64,000 nt of DNA from Butyrivibrio fibrisolvens (GCF_037113525.1 NZ_CP146963.1:4216001-4280000), one strand, 5' to 3'. Positions 26,463 to 36,353 are shown, counted from the first letter of the stretch. Numbers and translations: made by a program. Notes: a model not told the origin generated them from the sequence alone.

Positions 26463-26543
26463 GGCCTGATAGGATGAATAATCCAAAAGCGCAGACCGTA
26501 CGAAGTGTAAGGCAAGCTTTTGGATTATTCATCCTATCAGGCC
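26463..26543. repeat. Long perfect inverted repeat (28-bp stem, 25-nt loop)
   Basis: The arms 26463-26490 and 26516-26543 are perfect reverse complements over 28 bases, with a loop at 26491-26515. It lies between the PglF-like stop at 26566 and the PglE-like start. Neither side is followed by a U-run (the minus transcript continues CCTATACGG), so it is not a standard terminator. No target-site duplication is evident. A processing or stability hairpin, a remnant element, or a recombination site are all possible. Confidence 0.85.
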
Positions 26544-26565
26544 GCCCCCGCTTTAACAACTAATC

Positions 26566-28515
26566 TCAATCCGTCGCATTAATCTTGGCCGCAACTCTCT
26601 GAAGTTCTCTTACGTGCTCAGCAGAATGCTGCTCTGCGTCGTTGATATTAGGATGATATGTTGTAACTATCTCCTGTACTATCTGTCTGATATTTGATGA
26701 TTCAGATTTGGATGCATGATTGAGCTTTTCAAGATCCTCAAAGAATCTGCTCTCATCAACATCAATAGGTTTACCTATATGAATCATCTTGTTCTCTGTA
26801 TCCTTAAGCCCTTCTTCATCCATAAGAAGCTCTTCATAGAGCTTTTCACCAGGACGAAGGCCTGTGAACTCGATCTTGATATCTTCGCCAACTTTAAAGC
26901 CGGAAAGCTTAATAAGGTTCTCAGCAAGATCCAGGATCCTTACAGGTTCTCCCATATCAAGGACGAATATCTCTCCGCCCTTGGCATAAGCACCCGCCTG
27001 AAGAACGAGTGATACAGCTTCAGGAATGGTCATAAAGTATCTGATGATGTTAGGGTCCGTAACTGTTACAGGACCACCGGCTGCTATCTGCTTTTTGAAA
27101 AGAGGGATAACACTTCCGTTTGATCCAAGTACGTTACCAAATCTTACTGCTACAAATTCTGTATCATAATGTTTGTTGAAGGTCTGAATGATCATCTCAC
27201 AGATACGCTTGCTGGCACCCATGATGTTAGTAGGGTTAACAGCTTTATCTGTTGATATCATTACGAACTTCTCGCAACCATTCTGGGCTGCCGCCATAGC
27301 TGTCTTGAAGGTACCAAATACGTTGTTCTTGATAGCTTCGTTAGGGCTGTCCTCCATAAGAGGCACATGCTTATGAGCCGCTGCATGGTACACGATCTGA
27401 GGTCTGTAGTGCTCGAATATCCAGTTAACTCTGTTAGTATTACGAACTGATGCTATTAATACCTGAAGATCAAGTTCAGGATACTTATTCTTAAGCTCCT
27501 GCTGAATATCGTATGCGTTGTTCTCATATATATCAACAATGATAAGCTGCTTGGGACTATGACCTGCGATCTGTCTGCAAAGCTCACTTCCAATTGATCC
27601 GCCGCCTCCAGTTACGCATACAACCTTACCTTTTACATAACCAAGGATAGAATCTATATCTACTGTAACAGGATCTCTTCCGAGGAGATCTTCGATCTCA
27701 ACATTGTGAAGTCTTGATACATTGACATCTCCGTTAACAAGCTGGTATACGCCGGGGAGAGTCTTAAGTTCACAGTTAGTCTCTTTACATATCTCAAGGA
27801 TCTTACTTATCTCTTTTCTTGGAGCAGAAGGAATTGCAAGTATGATCTGATCGATCTCAAAAAGATCAGCGCATTCCTTTATCTTGTCTCTTCCGCCAAC
27901 AACTCGAACTCCCTGAATATATCTTCCCCATTTATTGGGATCATCGTCCACAATACACTTAACCTGCATAGTAAGGTAAAGGCTATTAACGATCTCTTTG
28001 ATGATAACGTTGGCAGCTTCTCCTGCACCTATAACCATAACAGAAGATACGTCCTGACTCTTTTCATGCTTATGCTTCTGAGTTCTTAAGAATCTGTATG
28101 AAAATCTGCTTACAAAAATAAATATTACAAGCAGGAATGTATACAGGAAATAATAACTCTGTGGAACAGGCTGCTTTTCAATCTTGAAAAACTGAAGTCC
28201 GATCGCATTAACAACACCAGAGATAGTACAGGATACCACAAGATTCTGAAGCTCCATCTCGCCTGCAAATGCCCATAAGCTGTCGTACAACCTGAAGGCA
28301 GCAAATATAAAGATAGTGATAATGATGTTTATAGCAAGGAACTCATTAATAGGAGTCAGGAAATGATCAGGTACGCTTGATATATGAAAATCGTACCTGA
28401 CTAAAACTGCCAGATAGCTGGTAGCTACAATGCTTATAATATCGTAGATTATAAGCACAAGGCGTCTATAAAATTTCGCTTTATTAAAGCCTGTCTTTAT
28501 CTTTTTATCTCCCAT
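26566..28515 (-). CDS. PglF/CapD-like membrane UDP-GlcNAc 4,6-dehydratase
   Basis: 649 residues. Four N-terminal membrane segments (about 17-145) lead to a first Rossmann part with VIGAGEAAN at 162-170 and then the catalytic SDR domain with VTGGGGSIGSE at 301-311. STDKAVNPTNIMGASK at 421-436 is the altered active site of this family (Asp-Lys pair, Met in place of the usual Tyr). It removes water from UDP-GlcNAc to give the 4-keto-6-deoxy sugar, the substrate for the PglE-like enzyme encoded next. Confidence 0.92.
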   Translation of the reverse strand: MGDKKIKTGFNKAKFYRRLVLIIYDIISIVATSYLAVLVRYDFHISSVPDHFLTPINEFLAINIIITIFIFAAFRLYDSLWAFAGEMELQNLVVSCTISGVVNAIGLQFFKIEKQPVPQSYYFLYTFLLVIFIFVSRFSYRFLRTQKHKHEKSQDVSSVMVIGAGEAANVIIKEIVNSLYLTMQVKCIVDDDPNKWGRYIQGVRVVGGRDKIKECADLFEIDQIILAIPSAPRKEISKILEICKETNCELKTLPGVYQLVNGDVNVSRLHNVEIEDLLGRDPVTVDIDSILGYVKGKVVCVTGGGGSIGSELCRQIAGHSPKQLIIVDIYENNAYDIQQELKNKYPELDLQVLIASVRNTNRVNWIFEHYRPQIVYHAAAHKHVPLMEDSPNEAIKNNVFGTFKTAMAAAQNGCEKFVMISTDKAVNPTNIMGASKRICEMIIQTFNKHYDTEFVAVRFGNVLGSNGSVIPLFKKQIAAGGPVTVTDPNIIRYFMTIPEAVSLVLQAGAYAKGGEIFVLDMGEPVRILDLAENLIKLSGFKVGEDIKIEFTGLRPGEKLYEELLMDEEGLKDTENKMIHIGKPIDVDESRFFEDLEKLNHASKSESSNIRQIVQEIVTTYHPNINDAEQHSAEHVRELQRVAAKINATD

Positions 28516-28548
28516 TTATAGGTAACCTCTGCATAAGTCTATAAACTG

Positions 28549-30183
28549 TTATTTTCTGATCCTGCTATAAATAACCGGCATAAGCGGAACAATATACCAC
28601 AGGATTATCACATATCTCACAACATAAACAGGTCCAAGAAGAACCGTCAGCCATACGAGCATAACCGGGATAAGCGGCATGATAGCTCTGAGTTTATGGT
28701 TTCGAAGTGCATATACTAGTATAAATGCCCATACCCAAAAATAAAAGGCCGGTGCAAAAAGTAGCGAAACTATTGGTGTTACTTGCTGGAACGGAGTAAG
28801 CGACATTTTGTAATATAAGCTGTCGATCCATTTTATCAGGACAACTCTCTCTCCCGGAGGTTCGACTTCATATTCAAAATAGCTGCTTTCATCATAAGTA
28901 ATATTATAGAGCTGATGTCCCTTGTATGAATTAAACACAGCAAAAGGATACCAGTATCCATAACTTGTCAAAAACCAGGCATTCACATAAGTAACCGGAT
29001 GCCCCTTAAGCATCTTAAACCATAATTTCCAATAAGAAGCTGCATCTTTATCATATGTATCATTATTGAAAAATGATTTCATATAGTCCGAAACCCTTGG
29101 TTCATAGGCATAAAGCGCTCTTTCCGGAATATATGAAAATAATACTTCTTTGTCTTCCTCAGAAAAAGCTTCCGGACTGCTGTTCCATGTTCTTGCCAGC
29201 TGTGTAATTGAAACAGTAAGCATTTCCTGATGTTCACCACTGTCTGCATCAAAGACCAGTGTCATTCCACTATCCAGTATCATACTTATGATCGCAGGAA
29301 GCAAAAGAAGTATCATCATCTTTTTCCAATACTTCCTAAAAATGATCAGTGCGATCGGAATAAAAACAAGATATGCATAAAAGCCGTTATGTCTGAACAG
29401 ACATACCATAACAGCCGAAAGCATCATCACAGATGTGTCTCTTTTATTCTTAAAGAATGCTTCCGGATCACCTGACAGTTGCAACAGTTTTATCACAAAA
29501 AGTAGTAAAAATGCTGAGAACAGGCCATCTTTGGTGGAGCATAAAGTATACATTACTATTGTCGGGAACATTCCCATAAATAGTACGGATATGATTCTAA
29601 ATACTTTTTTGACTCCGCATCTTTTTATAAATGTGATCAGATATGCGAATATGGCAGTCATTATAATCGACTGAATGACTATATACGTGCATATTCCCAC
29701 GTTCCATGAGCCGGTCACTTTATGTCCAAAGGCAATCGTTGTGCCAAGTAAAAGGACATGGATCAGAGGATGATGGTTTGAAAACTCTCTTGTAAGGATC
29801 TGATTGAGCTCATCTGCTGCATCATAGCAAAAGAATCCGGGATAATCAGCTATAAGCACTGGCAATTGCATAAGAAAAAGGATAAGCCATATCTTCAGGA
29901 AATATGCTATTTCACTTTTTTCTATACCTGAATCAGCTAATACGCCTGAATCTTTGTAACCCTCATCTGTATTTGAATTTCCCTTATCAATCATCTTATA
30001 AAAAGAATTAACAATAGTTCCTAACACTATCGATAATCCTACAAAGATCAACAGATCGGACACTTTGCCAAGAGTCAGATAATCCTGGGATTCAAGCTGA
30101 TAACCAAATACAAGTGAAAAAGAAAGCAGCGTGCCATATAAATAGGCCCATATTATTTTTCTATCAAATGTCTTTTTGGTCAC
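28549..30183 (-). CDS. DUF6020-type polytopic membrane protein (copy 2)
   Basis: 544 residues with about ten membrane segments. It shares with the protein at 16896-18695 the landmarks SNHHPLIHVLLLG, SCTKDGLFS-like STKDGLFSAF, and SYGYWYPFAV. The start is GTG at 30183 with AAGGAG six bases upstream, so the gene overlaps the GT2 gene by 20 bases. An acidic YPGFFCYDAADE in the first outer loop fits a GT-C type fold. The role is not known; transfer or polymerisation of sugars outside the membrane is the likely field of action. Confidence 0.65.
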   Translation of the reverse strand: MTKKTFDRKIIWAYLYGTLLSFSLVFGYQLESQDYLTLGKVSDLLIFVGLSIVLGTIVNSFYKMIDKGNSNTDEGYKDSGVLADSGIEKSEIAYFLKIWLILFLMQLPVLIADYPGFFCYDAADELNQILTREFSNHHPLIHVLLLGTTIAFGHKVTGSWNVGICTYIVIQSIIMTAIFAYLITFIKRCGVKKVFRIISVLFMGMFPTIVMYTLCSTKDGLFSAFLLLFVIKLLQLSGDPEAFFKNKRDTSVMMLSAVMVCLFRHNGFYAYLVFIPIALIIFRKYWKKMMILLLLPAIISMILDSGMTLVFDADSGEHQEMLTVSITQLARTWNSSPEAFSEEDKEVLFSYIPERALYAYEPRVSDYMKSFFNNDTYDKDAASYWKLWFKMLKGHPVTYVNAWFLTSYGYWYPFAVFNSYKGHQLYNITYDESSYFEYEVEPPGERVVLIKWIDSLYYKMSLTPFQQVTPIVSLLFAPAFYFWVWAFILVYALRNHKLRAIMPLIPVMLVWLTVLLGPVYVVRYVIILWYIVPLMPVIYSRIRK

Positions 30184-31129
30184 TTCCTGCTCCTTCTATG
30201 TCGCGGATAACATACTGAGGATCCTTATTAAGTGATATGTAGGATCTTCCTATATATTCGCCTACCATACCCACCATAAGCATAAGGATTCCGCCCATAA
30301 ATACCATTACTGACATAAGGGCACTAAAACCTAGTGGAAGTACATCAAGCTGATCACCAAGGACCATTTTCTTAATGATCGTATATATACCATAAATAAA
30401 ACCGATTATAGCAAAGACGCTTCCGGAAACAGTTGCGATCCTAAGAGGCTGAATTGAAAAAGCTGTAAATCCGTTCATCCAAAGTCTTAATAGCTTTACA
30501 AGATTATAACCGCTTGCGCCTTCAGTTCTTGCCCTGTGGTTAATATCAACATTAACTATATTTCTGGTAGTACGTAGTACAAGACCTATTACATAAGGAT
30601 ATGAACCCTTATATTTGCACATCTCATCAACTACAAATCTTCTAACTGCAAAATAGCTTGATACAAACAGATCATTAGGCTTTTCAAGCATAATATGAAG
30701 CATCCACTCATTCATGGCTGAACCAAAATTTCTGAAAGCAGAATGTTTCTTGTGTTCATATCTTGCATAGGCAGCATCTGCGCCCTGCTCTATAGCCTGA
30801 ATAAGCTTACCCACTTCACATGCAGGTGTCTGTCCATCATCATCAAGACATACAACAATATCGCCTTTAGTCTTATTAAGTCCTGCCATAAGGGCCGCAT
30901 GTTGCCCAAAGTTTTTGGCAAAATTGATGCCTGTCATGTTCTTATTAAGACTACACAGTCTTCTGATAACCTTCCAGGTTTCATCGGGAGATCCATCATT
31001 TACACAGATGATCTCATAATCATAATCATCTGCCATTTTCCCCATGGCTTCATTAAGTTCATCTATAACACCTGAAAGTGTATTTTCAGATCTGTAACAT
31101 GGAATTACATAGCTGATAAGTTTTTTCAT
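30164..31129 (-). CDS. GT2 polyprenyl-phosphate glycosyltransferase (GtrB/ArnC-like)
   Basis: 321 residues. An N-terminal GT-A domain has SYVIPCYRSENTLSG, then ICVNDGSPDETW and VVCLDDDGQTP (the DxD-type metal site). Two C-terminal membrane segments (about 232-292) complete the GtrB/ArnC pattern. These enzymes make undecaprenyl-phosphate sugars on the inner face. A GtrA-like flippase (34060-34539) and several GT-C proteins nearby would complete a three-part glycan-decoration system. The sugar is not known. Confidence 0.87.
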   Translation of the reverse strand: MKKLISYVIPCYRSENTLSGVIDELNEAMGKMADDYDYEIICVNDGSPDETWKVIRRLCSLNKNMTGINFAKNFGQHAALMAGLNKTKGDIVVCLDDDGQTPACEVGKLIQAIEQGADAAYARYEHKKHSAFRNFGSAMNEWMLHIMLEKPNDLFVSSYFAVRRFVVDEMCKYKGSYPYVIGLVLRTTRNIVNVDINHRARTEGASGYNLVKLLRLWMNGFTAFSIQPLRIATVSGSVFAIIGFIYGIYTIIKKMVLGDQLDVLPLGFSALMSVMVFMGGILMLMVGMVGEYIGRSYISLNKDPQYVIRDIEGAGSDQKDI

Positions 31130-31135
31130 TAGAAT

Positions 31136-32875
31136 TTATCTCTTTTCATTAACTTTTATAATTCTGAAGGTATCTGCAACAGTATCAACTTCGCTCAGTT
31201 CAATACCAACACCCTTATTATTATAATATGACATAAGCCAATCAGTCGAATACTCACTTTTTACTACCAGATATACATTTTCAGATAAAAGTGATGACTG
31301 AATATCTTTAAATCCAAAGGCTTTTAGCTTTGCGTCCTGCAAAGGGCTCTTACATGCCCATCCACCAAGTATATCAAAATTATCAAGGCTGTTATCTGTG
31401 TCTGTAAACATCTTCTCAGAATATGACACTGATGAATACACATCTATCCAATAGAAGTTTTCTGATTTATCATCAATATACTTATACAGCTCGATATAGG
31501 GCTCGTTAACCATTTTTCTGTCTTCTGCTTCCAGCTGGGATACAGTCATATTATTGGGAACATATATTGCAGAGATGACAGAAACGATTATAAGTCCTGC
31601 TCTGACATATACTTTCCAGGAATTACTTGAAATATTATTTATCATAATTCCCAGCAAAAGAGCCATCTCAGCGAACATAAGCCCATGTGTTATCCTTATA
31701 GGATCTCTTTCTCCAACCAGTATGTACATCCACAGAAGTGATCTGACAATAAATAACACTGCAAGAAAAGCTATCTCAAAAATTCCTTCTCTTTTCCTTA
31801 ATACTGCAGCAATACAGATGCTAAGGTACATGATAAGAATGATAAGGTTCCATGGCGCATCTGTCTGAGGGTATTCAAAGCCTTCCTGAAATCCGAAATG
31901 ATGGAGTCTGTAAATATACTTTGAAAAAGCTGCTTTGATCCTCTGCGGCATTGGTGTCTCTTCTTTTATCGACTTTGCATACTCAGCCACCTGCAACATG
32001 GTCTTTGAATCAATCTCTTCATCAAGGCCGAAGTTGTAGTTAAACAAAAGCTCAACCTCTGTCTCATCAAGACCAATCGACTCGTAAAAATCCCTGTTAG
32101 ACTCATAATCCGGGATAGTCTGATAGTCATATAATTCAGTTCGCGAATCAAACAGATTTCTAAACTCAGTCCATCTGTCAGAGCTATAAGCAAGTACATC
32201 GATGCCCTTACATATTAGTAGTCCTGCAAAAAGAATCAGAGCCCAACGAAAATAGATGGTTCTTATCTCTTTCTTTTTTTCTTCTTTGTAATCGCTAATG
32301 AATCTGTATCCCCAGGCCATGCCGGCAATAGGAAGCATTAATAGAAGCATCTCTGAACGTACAAGAAAAGAGAGCCATATAATGATACATACGAGTATCC
32401 TGTTACTCCTGCCACTTCCTGTTATTACAAGAAAAGCTGCTGTTCCTGCCATCATAGCTACTGTAAAGGTGTACTGGACATATATCAGATGCCCTGTCAG
32501 ACATCCAAGATACATAAGCACCTGAGCAGTAACCGCTATAAACTTTGCAATCCTGTTTTTTTCTATATTTATGGTCCTATGCAGGATCAAAAACAGGCAT
32601 GCATATTGGCAAAGGCATAAAAAGATGCCGTATACATTAGTTTTTCTAAAAAGTCTGTATAAAAGACTTATCAGAGCACTGACAGGATACAGCATCTGTA
32701 TATTATGTGCTGCAGGAGTCCCTGTATAGCTTCCGCTAAGCAGGTCCTTCATTAGCACATCATCATTAAGATCAAAATAGTAATCAAATAATGCTGCAAT
32801 CATCAGCATTATTACTGCAGTGATTCCAGCTGCTATGCATATATTTAAAAGAGTCCTCTTTTTACTGCTTTGCAA
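31136..32875 (-). CDS. Polytopic membrane protein, probable GT-C type
   Basis: 579 residues with about ten membrane segments followed by a soluble outer domain (about 430-579). The first outer loop carries DLNDDVLMKDLL, an Asp pair where GT-C enzymes have catalytic acids, followed by GTPAAHNIQM. The start is TTG at 32875 with GGAGG seven bases upstream. I do not recognise a named family. Its place next to GtrB-like, GtrA-like and WecE genes suggests a transferase that uses a polyprenyl-phosphate sugar. Confidence 0.55.
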   Translation of the reverse strand: MQSSKKRTLLNICIAAGITAVIMLMIAALFDYYFDLNDDVLMKDLLSGSYTGTPAAHNIQMLYPVSALISLLYRLFRKTNVYGIFLCLCQYACLFLILHRTINIEKNRIAKFIAVTAQVLMYLGCLTGHLIYVQYTFTVAMMAGTAAFLVITGSGRSNRILVCIIIWLSFLVRSEMLLLMLPIAGMAWGYRFISDYKEEKKKEIRTIYFRWALILFAGLLICKGIDVLAYSSDRWTEFRNLFDSRTELYDYQTIPDYESNRDFYESIGLDETEVELLFNYNFGLDEEIDSKTMLQVAEYAKSIKEETPMPQRIKAAFSKYIYRLHHFGFQEGFEYPQTDAPWNLIILIMYLSICIAAVLRKREGIFEIAFLAVLFIVRSLLWMYILVGERDPIRITHGLMFAEMALLLGIMINNISSNSWKVYVRAGLIIVSVISAIYVPNNMTVSQLEAEDRKMVNEPYIELYKYIDDKSENFYWIDVYSSVSYSEKMFTDTDNSLDNFDILGGWACKSPLQDAKLKAFGFKDIQSSLLSENVYLVVKSEYSTDWLMSYYNNKGVGIELSEVDTVADTFRIIKVNEKR

Positions 32876-32909
32876 CCTTTATCCTCCACACTGGCTAAAA
32901 AACAAATTT

Positions 32910-34055
32910 TCAGCTGAACTTATAATAAAGCTTTACTCTGTTAACAACTTCGTCGATCTCATCGTTACGAAGTTTGTAGTACATAGGAAGTCGGAGGAGC
33001 CTGTTACTTTCTTTGGTTGTATATACATCTTCACCATGGAATCTTGTATATTTAAGGCCTGCCTTTGAAGAATGAAGAGGTACATAATGAGAAGCAGGAA
33101 GTATGCAGTTGCTCTTAAGATACTCAATAAGTCCCTGTCTTTCTTCAAGATCCTTACATTTAATATAGAACATGTGAGCGTTGTGTACGCAGCCTTCAGG
33201 TACTACAGGAAGCTCGATAAGTCCTTTTTCTTCAAGAGGTCTTAACGCTTCAAAATATCTGTTCCAGTGATCCATACGTGCATCATTGATCTCATCTGCC
33301 ATCTGGAGCTGTGCATAAAGGTATGCGGCGTTCATATCACTTGGAAGGAAGGATGATCCTGGCTCGATCCATGAATACTTATCAACCTTACCAAGCTTAT
33401 AAAGAGTACGGTTAGTACCTTTCTCACGGATGATGATAGCATCATCAACGTATGTCTCGTCGCGAAGAAGAAGTGCTCCGCCTTCACCCATGCTGTAGTT
33501 CTTGGTCTCATGGAATGAGTAGTTACCAAAATCTCCGATAGCACCAAGAGCTTTGCCCTTATAAGAAGCCATAACGCCCTGAGCTGCATCTTCGATAACG
33601 ACAAGATTGTGACGCTTTGCTATGTCCATGATAGTGTCCATCTCACAGGCAACACCTGCATAGTGAACGGGAACGATAGCTCTTGTCTTAGGTGTGATAG
33701 CAGCTTCTATCTTATTTTCATCAATATTCATTGTATCAGGTCTGATATCAACGAATACTACTGTAGCTCCGCGAAGTACGAATGCGTTAGCTGTTGAAAC
33801 GAATGTGTAGGAAGGCATGATAACTTCATCGCCTTCTTTGATATCACAAAGAATTGCTGCCATCTCTGTAGCGTGTGTACACGAGGTTGTAAGAAGTGCC
33901 TTAGTTACACCCGTCTTCTTCTCAATCCATTCATTGTCTCTTGCAGTAAATTCACCATCTCCGCAGATCTTCTGGTTATCCACACATTCGCGGATGTAAT
34001 CCATTTCTTTACCTGTATAAGGAGGAATGTTAAAAGGTATAAAATTGTCGTTCAT
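32910..34055 (-). CDS. wecE: dTDP-4-amino-4,6-dideoxygalactose transaminase
   Basis: About 381 residues, very close to enterobacterial WecE/RffA along its length: IPFNIPPYTGKEMDYI, GDEVIMPSYTFVSTANAF and DAAQGVMASYKGKALG. Lys185 in YSFHETKNYSMGEGG holds PLP. The ATG at 34055 has AGGAG nine bases upstream; the frame to 34082 would overlap GtrA. It converts dTDP-4-keto-6-deoxyglucose to dTDP-Fuc4N with glutamate as amino donor. The rmlA and rmlB genes that would make its substrate are not in the window. Confidence 0.92.
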   Translation of the reverse strand: MNDNFIPFNIPPYTGKEMDYIRECVDNQKICGDGEFTARDNEWIEKKTGVTKALLTTSCTHATEMAAILCDIKEGDEVIMPSYTFVSTANAFVLRGATVVFVDIRPDTMNIDENKIEAAITPKTRAIVPVHYAGVACEMDTIMDIAKRHNLVVIEDAAQGVMASYKGKALGAIGDFGNYSFHETKNYSMGEGGALLLRDETYVDDAIIIREKGTNRTLYKLGKVDKYSWIEPGSSFLPSDMNAAYLYAQLQMADEINDARMDHWNRYFEALRPLEEKGLIELPVVPEGCVHNAHMFYIKCKDLEERQGLIEYLKSNCILPASHYVPLHSSKAGLKYTRFHGEDVYTTKESNRLLRLPMYYKLRNDEIDEVVNRVKLYYKFS

Positions 34056-34059
34056 AAGC

Positions 34060-34539
34060 TTATTCTCCTTTTTTGAAAACAAACAACTTGCTTATAACAT
34101 AATTAAGTACAATAACTACGAAGGTAGCTACAAGCTTTACAGGCATTTCCTTGAAACCCAGATTTGTAAAGAAAATGAAAATTATTGCATTCTCAACAAC
34201 AAGTGTAAATACTCTTCCTAAAGTAAAATCTTTTGCCTGTTTTAAGAACTCTTCTGTGCTTTCAACTTTGCCATCGAATACCCAGGTTCTGTTAGTAAAA
34301 AACTGAAAAGCTACACATATGATCCAGTCTATAGTGTTATTAACTAGTGCGTTAAGATGCATAACAGCAGACATAAACCAATAAAGAAAGATGCTTAAAA
34401 AGAAAGCTAATCCTCCAAAAAACAAATATAATAGTGCTTCCTTATACTTTTTATAAAAGGGTTCAAATATATTAAGAACAGGAAGTGCCATGATCCTGTC
34501 AAAAATATCTTTTTTCTCTGTTGCTTCCATAATTTCCAA
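34060..34539 (-). CDS. GtrA-family membrane protein
   Basis: 159 residues with four membrane segments. LLYLFFGGLAFFLSIFLYW, then a QFFTNRTWVF motif and LNYVISKLFVF at the end, are typical of GtrA, the small protein thought to flip undecaprenyl-phosphate sugars. The start is either TTG at 34539 (AGGAG five bases upstream) or ATG at 34530. The WecE gene starts 4 bases after its stop. It is a likely partner for one of the two GtrB-like GT2 enzymes. Confidence 0.85.
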   Translation of the reverse strand: MEIMEATEKKDIFDRIMALPVLNIFEPFYKKYKEALLYLFFGGLAFFLSIFLYWFMSAVMHLNALVNNTIDWIICVAFQFFTNRTWVFDGKVESTEEFLKQAKDFTLGRVFTLVVENAIIFIFFTNLGFKEMPVKLVATFVVIVLNYVISKLFVFKKGE

Positions 34540-34553
34540 AACTACTCCTAACG

Positions 34554-36353
34554 TTACTGATTATGTGATATCGCATATACCACATATTTTTCATCTTCAA
34601 AGACTATATTATAATCATTCGAAGCAATATAGTCCATCAATATATCCAATTTATCGCTAACCCCGTAGCTGTCTGTATTTATAACAGCATCTGTCACTAT
34701 TACAGGATAGTCTGACATATTCATAAGCGCATTATCAAAATCTTCTATCCTGTTGCTTGCCAATATAGGCCAGCTTGTATAGATAGCCGGTTCCATATCA
34801 AAAAGATAAGGCATTCCGGGAGCATTACCAAACTGCAAAAGTTTTTGATCCAAAAGGTCGTTATCTGCCAGCACATTATACAGCTTTGTAAGCTCAGAAG
34901 CATTATCTGCTGTTGTAACAAGCCCTGCTGCCTTCGGAATTTCTGATGACATTCTGGTATCGCGCTTTGTTCCATCCATTCCATCTATAAAAGAGTACCC
35001 GTATTTGAACAAGGTTCCCTGAACGAGCAATACTACTACTACCATCATAGACATTGAATGCCATGGAAAGTGTACAGCTCCTCCTCTCGATCTTCTGATC
35101 ACACGTCTTAACTGGGTAAGAGATATCGGTGCCAGCAGGATGAGATTATTTATAAGAGGAAATGTGTAATTATCACTACCAAGCGGTGTTATCAATATTA
35201 TAAGGATCGATAACATCGCAAAGATTCTTTCACCATTTGTTCCCGGCATTATGGATACATATCCAAGCCTGTCCATAACCCCTGAAATAATATCCAGAAT
35301 ATCCAGTACTATGCTTAGTATTATGAACATCATAGCAGCCTGAAACATAGAGTCATAATAATAGTAGTTGGTCGTAAATACGCCTTCAGCAAAATAGTAT
35401 CGTACAAGGATAAGTATTCCCATAAGATACAGGATCTTTGCCAGCCTTATCATCCAGACCTTTTTGAACTTAAGCTGAAAGAGAATCACACCCGCAACTA
35501 TACAAGGAATCATTACAATCATAACTGACAACGTATGACCATATGCTTCTAACGTTGTTCTCAATGTAGATGACGCCCCATGAGTACTCTGTGAATCATT
35601 GGCAATCCCAAATAACCAGTTTAGCATTGATCCATAAGAAGAAGGTCCATATATGACTACTGCACCAAGGATACATACACCTGCACCCACAATATAGCCG
35701 CAAATGCACATAAGAGTATTTCTTATAGAATCTCTTAATTTCTTTTTCTCCAGAAAATCTGCAAACCATAATACGAGAATAAATCCGGCTTCAAGTACAT
35801 TAGGAAGCCTTACGGCTACATTTATTCCCAAAAACAGTCCGGCTAGGAACAATCTTCTTTTCTGCCTGCCCCCTTCTGCAGTCATGATAGCTGCCAGCAA
35901 AAGGAGTATGCCAAGTGTCATGAAAAAATAAGTCAGATAATTGTATAGGATTATACTTGGGCACCAGCAGACACTCTCAGCGATCCATTCGCCAACAAAG
36001 AGCATCCATCCGGGAATTACAGTCTTAAGGCTATAATAAACCAAAAGTGCCATCGCGCTTATCACTAATGTAGTATATATCTTCATTCCAAGAACAGTTC
36101 CTGCCCCGGGAAGGAAAGTAAGAAGATGTCCGAAAACGCTTGGAATAAAAATAGATAGCTTCCAATTTGTATCCATCAGATCATAAAAGGTATAATTCCC
36201 AAGACTGTAAAGTGTATCGCTAATATCCAGTCCCTGATCAACAGATAAAAAAGGAAAGATCAGAAGAAGAAGCGGGAAAAGAAATTGTTCTGATAAAGGT
36301 TGAAACTTTTTAAGTTTTGAATAAGCTCTGTCTCTTAGCCTTTCATTTTTCAT
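34554..36353 (-). CDS. Polytopic membrane protein, probable GT-C type
   Basis: 599 residues, about twelve membrane segments and an outer C-terminal domain of about 140 residues. SVDQGLDISDTLYSLGNY near 39-56 gives acidic residues in the first outer loop, as in GT-C enzymes. The stop is 14 bases before the GtrA gene start, and the gene overlaps the acyltransferase-3 gene by 11 bases. No named family is recognised. A role in moving sugar from a lipid phosphate is likely but not shown. Confidence 0.55.
   Translation of the reverse strand: MKNERLRDRAYSKLKKFQPLSEQFLFPLLLLIFPFLSVDQGLDISDTLYSLGNYTFYDLMDTNWKLSIFIPSVFGHLLTFLPGAGTVLGMKIYTTLVISAMALLVYYSLKTVIPGWMLFVGEWIAESVCWCPSIILYNYLTYFFMTLGILLLLAAIMTAEGGRQKRRLFLAGLFLGINVAVRLPNVLEAGFILVLWFADFLEKKKLRDSIRNTLMCICGYIVGAGVCILGAVVIYGPSSYGSMLNWLFGIANDSQSTHGASSTLRTTLEAYGHTLSVMIVMIPCIVAGVILFQLKFKKVWMIRLAKILYLMGILILVRYYFAEGVFTTNYYYYDSMFQAAMMFIILSIVLDILDIISGVMDRLGYVSIMPGTNGERIFAMLSILIILITPLGSDNYTFPLINNLILLAPISLTQLRRVIRRSRGGAVHFPWHSMSMMVVVVLLVQGTLFKYGYSFIDGMDGTKRDTRMSSEIPKAAGLVTTADNASELTKLYNVLADNDLLDQKLLQFGNAPGMPYLFDMEPAIYTSWPILASNRIEDFDNALMNMSDYPVIVTDAVINTDSYGVSDKLDILMDYIASNDYNIVFEDEKYVVYAISHNQ

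Noticed and set aside
26463..26543. Insertion sequence or MITE.
   Set aside because: No transposase, no target duplication at the borders, and arms unrelated to those of the other palindromes in the window.
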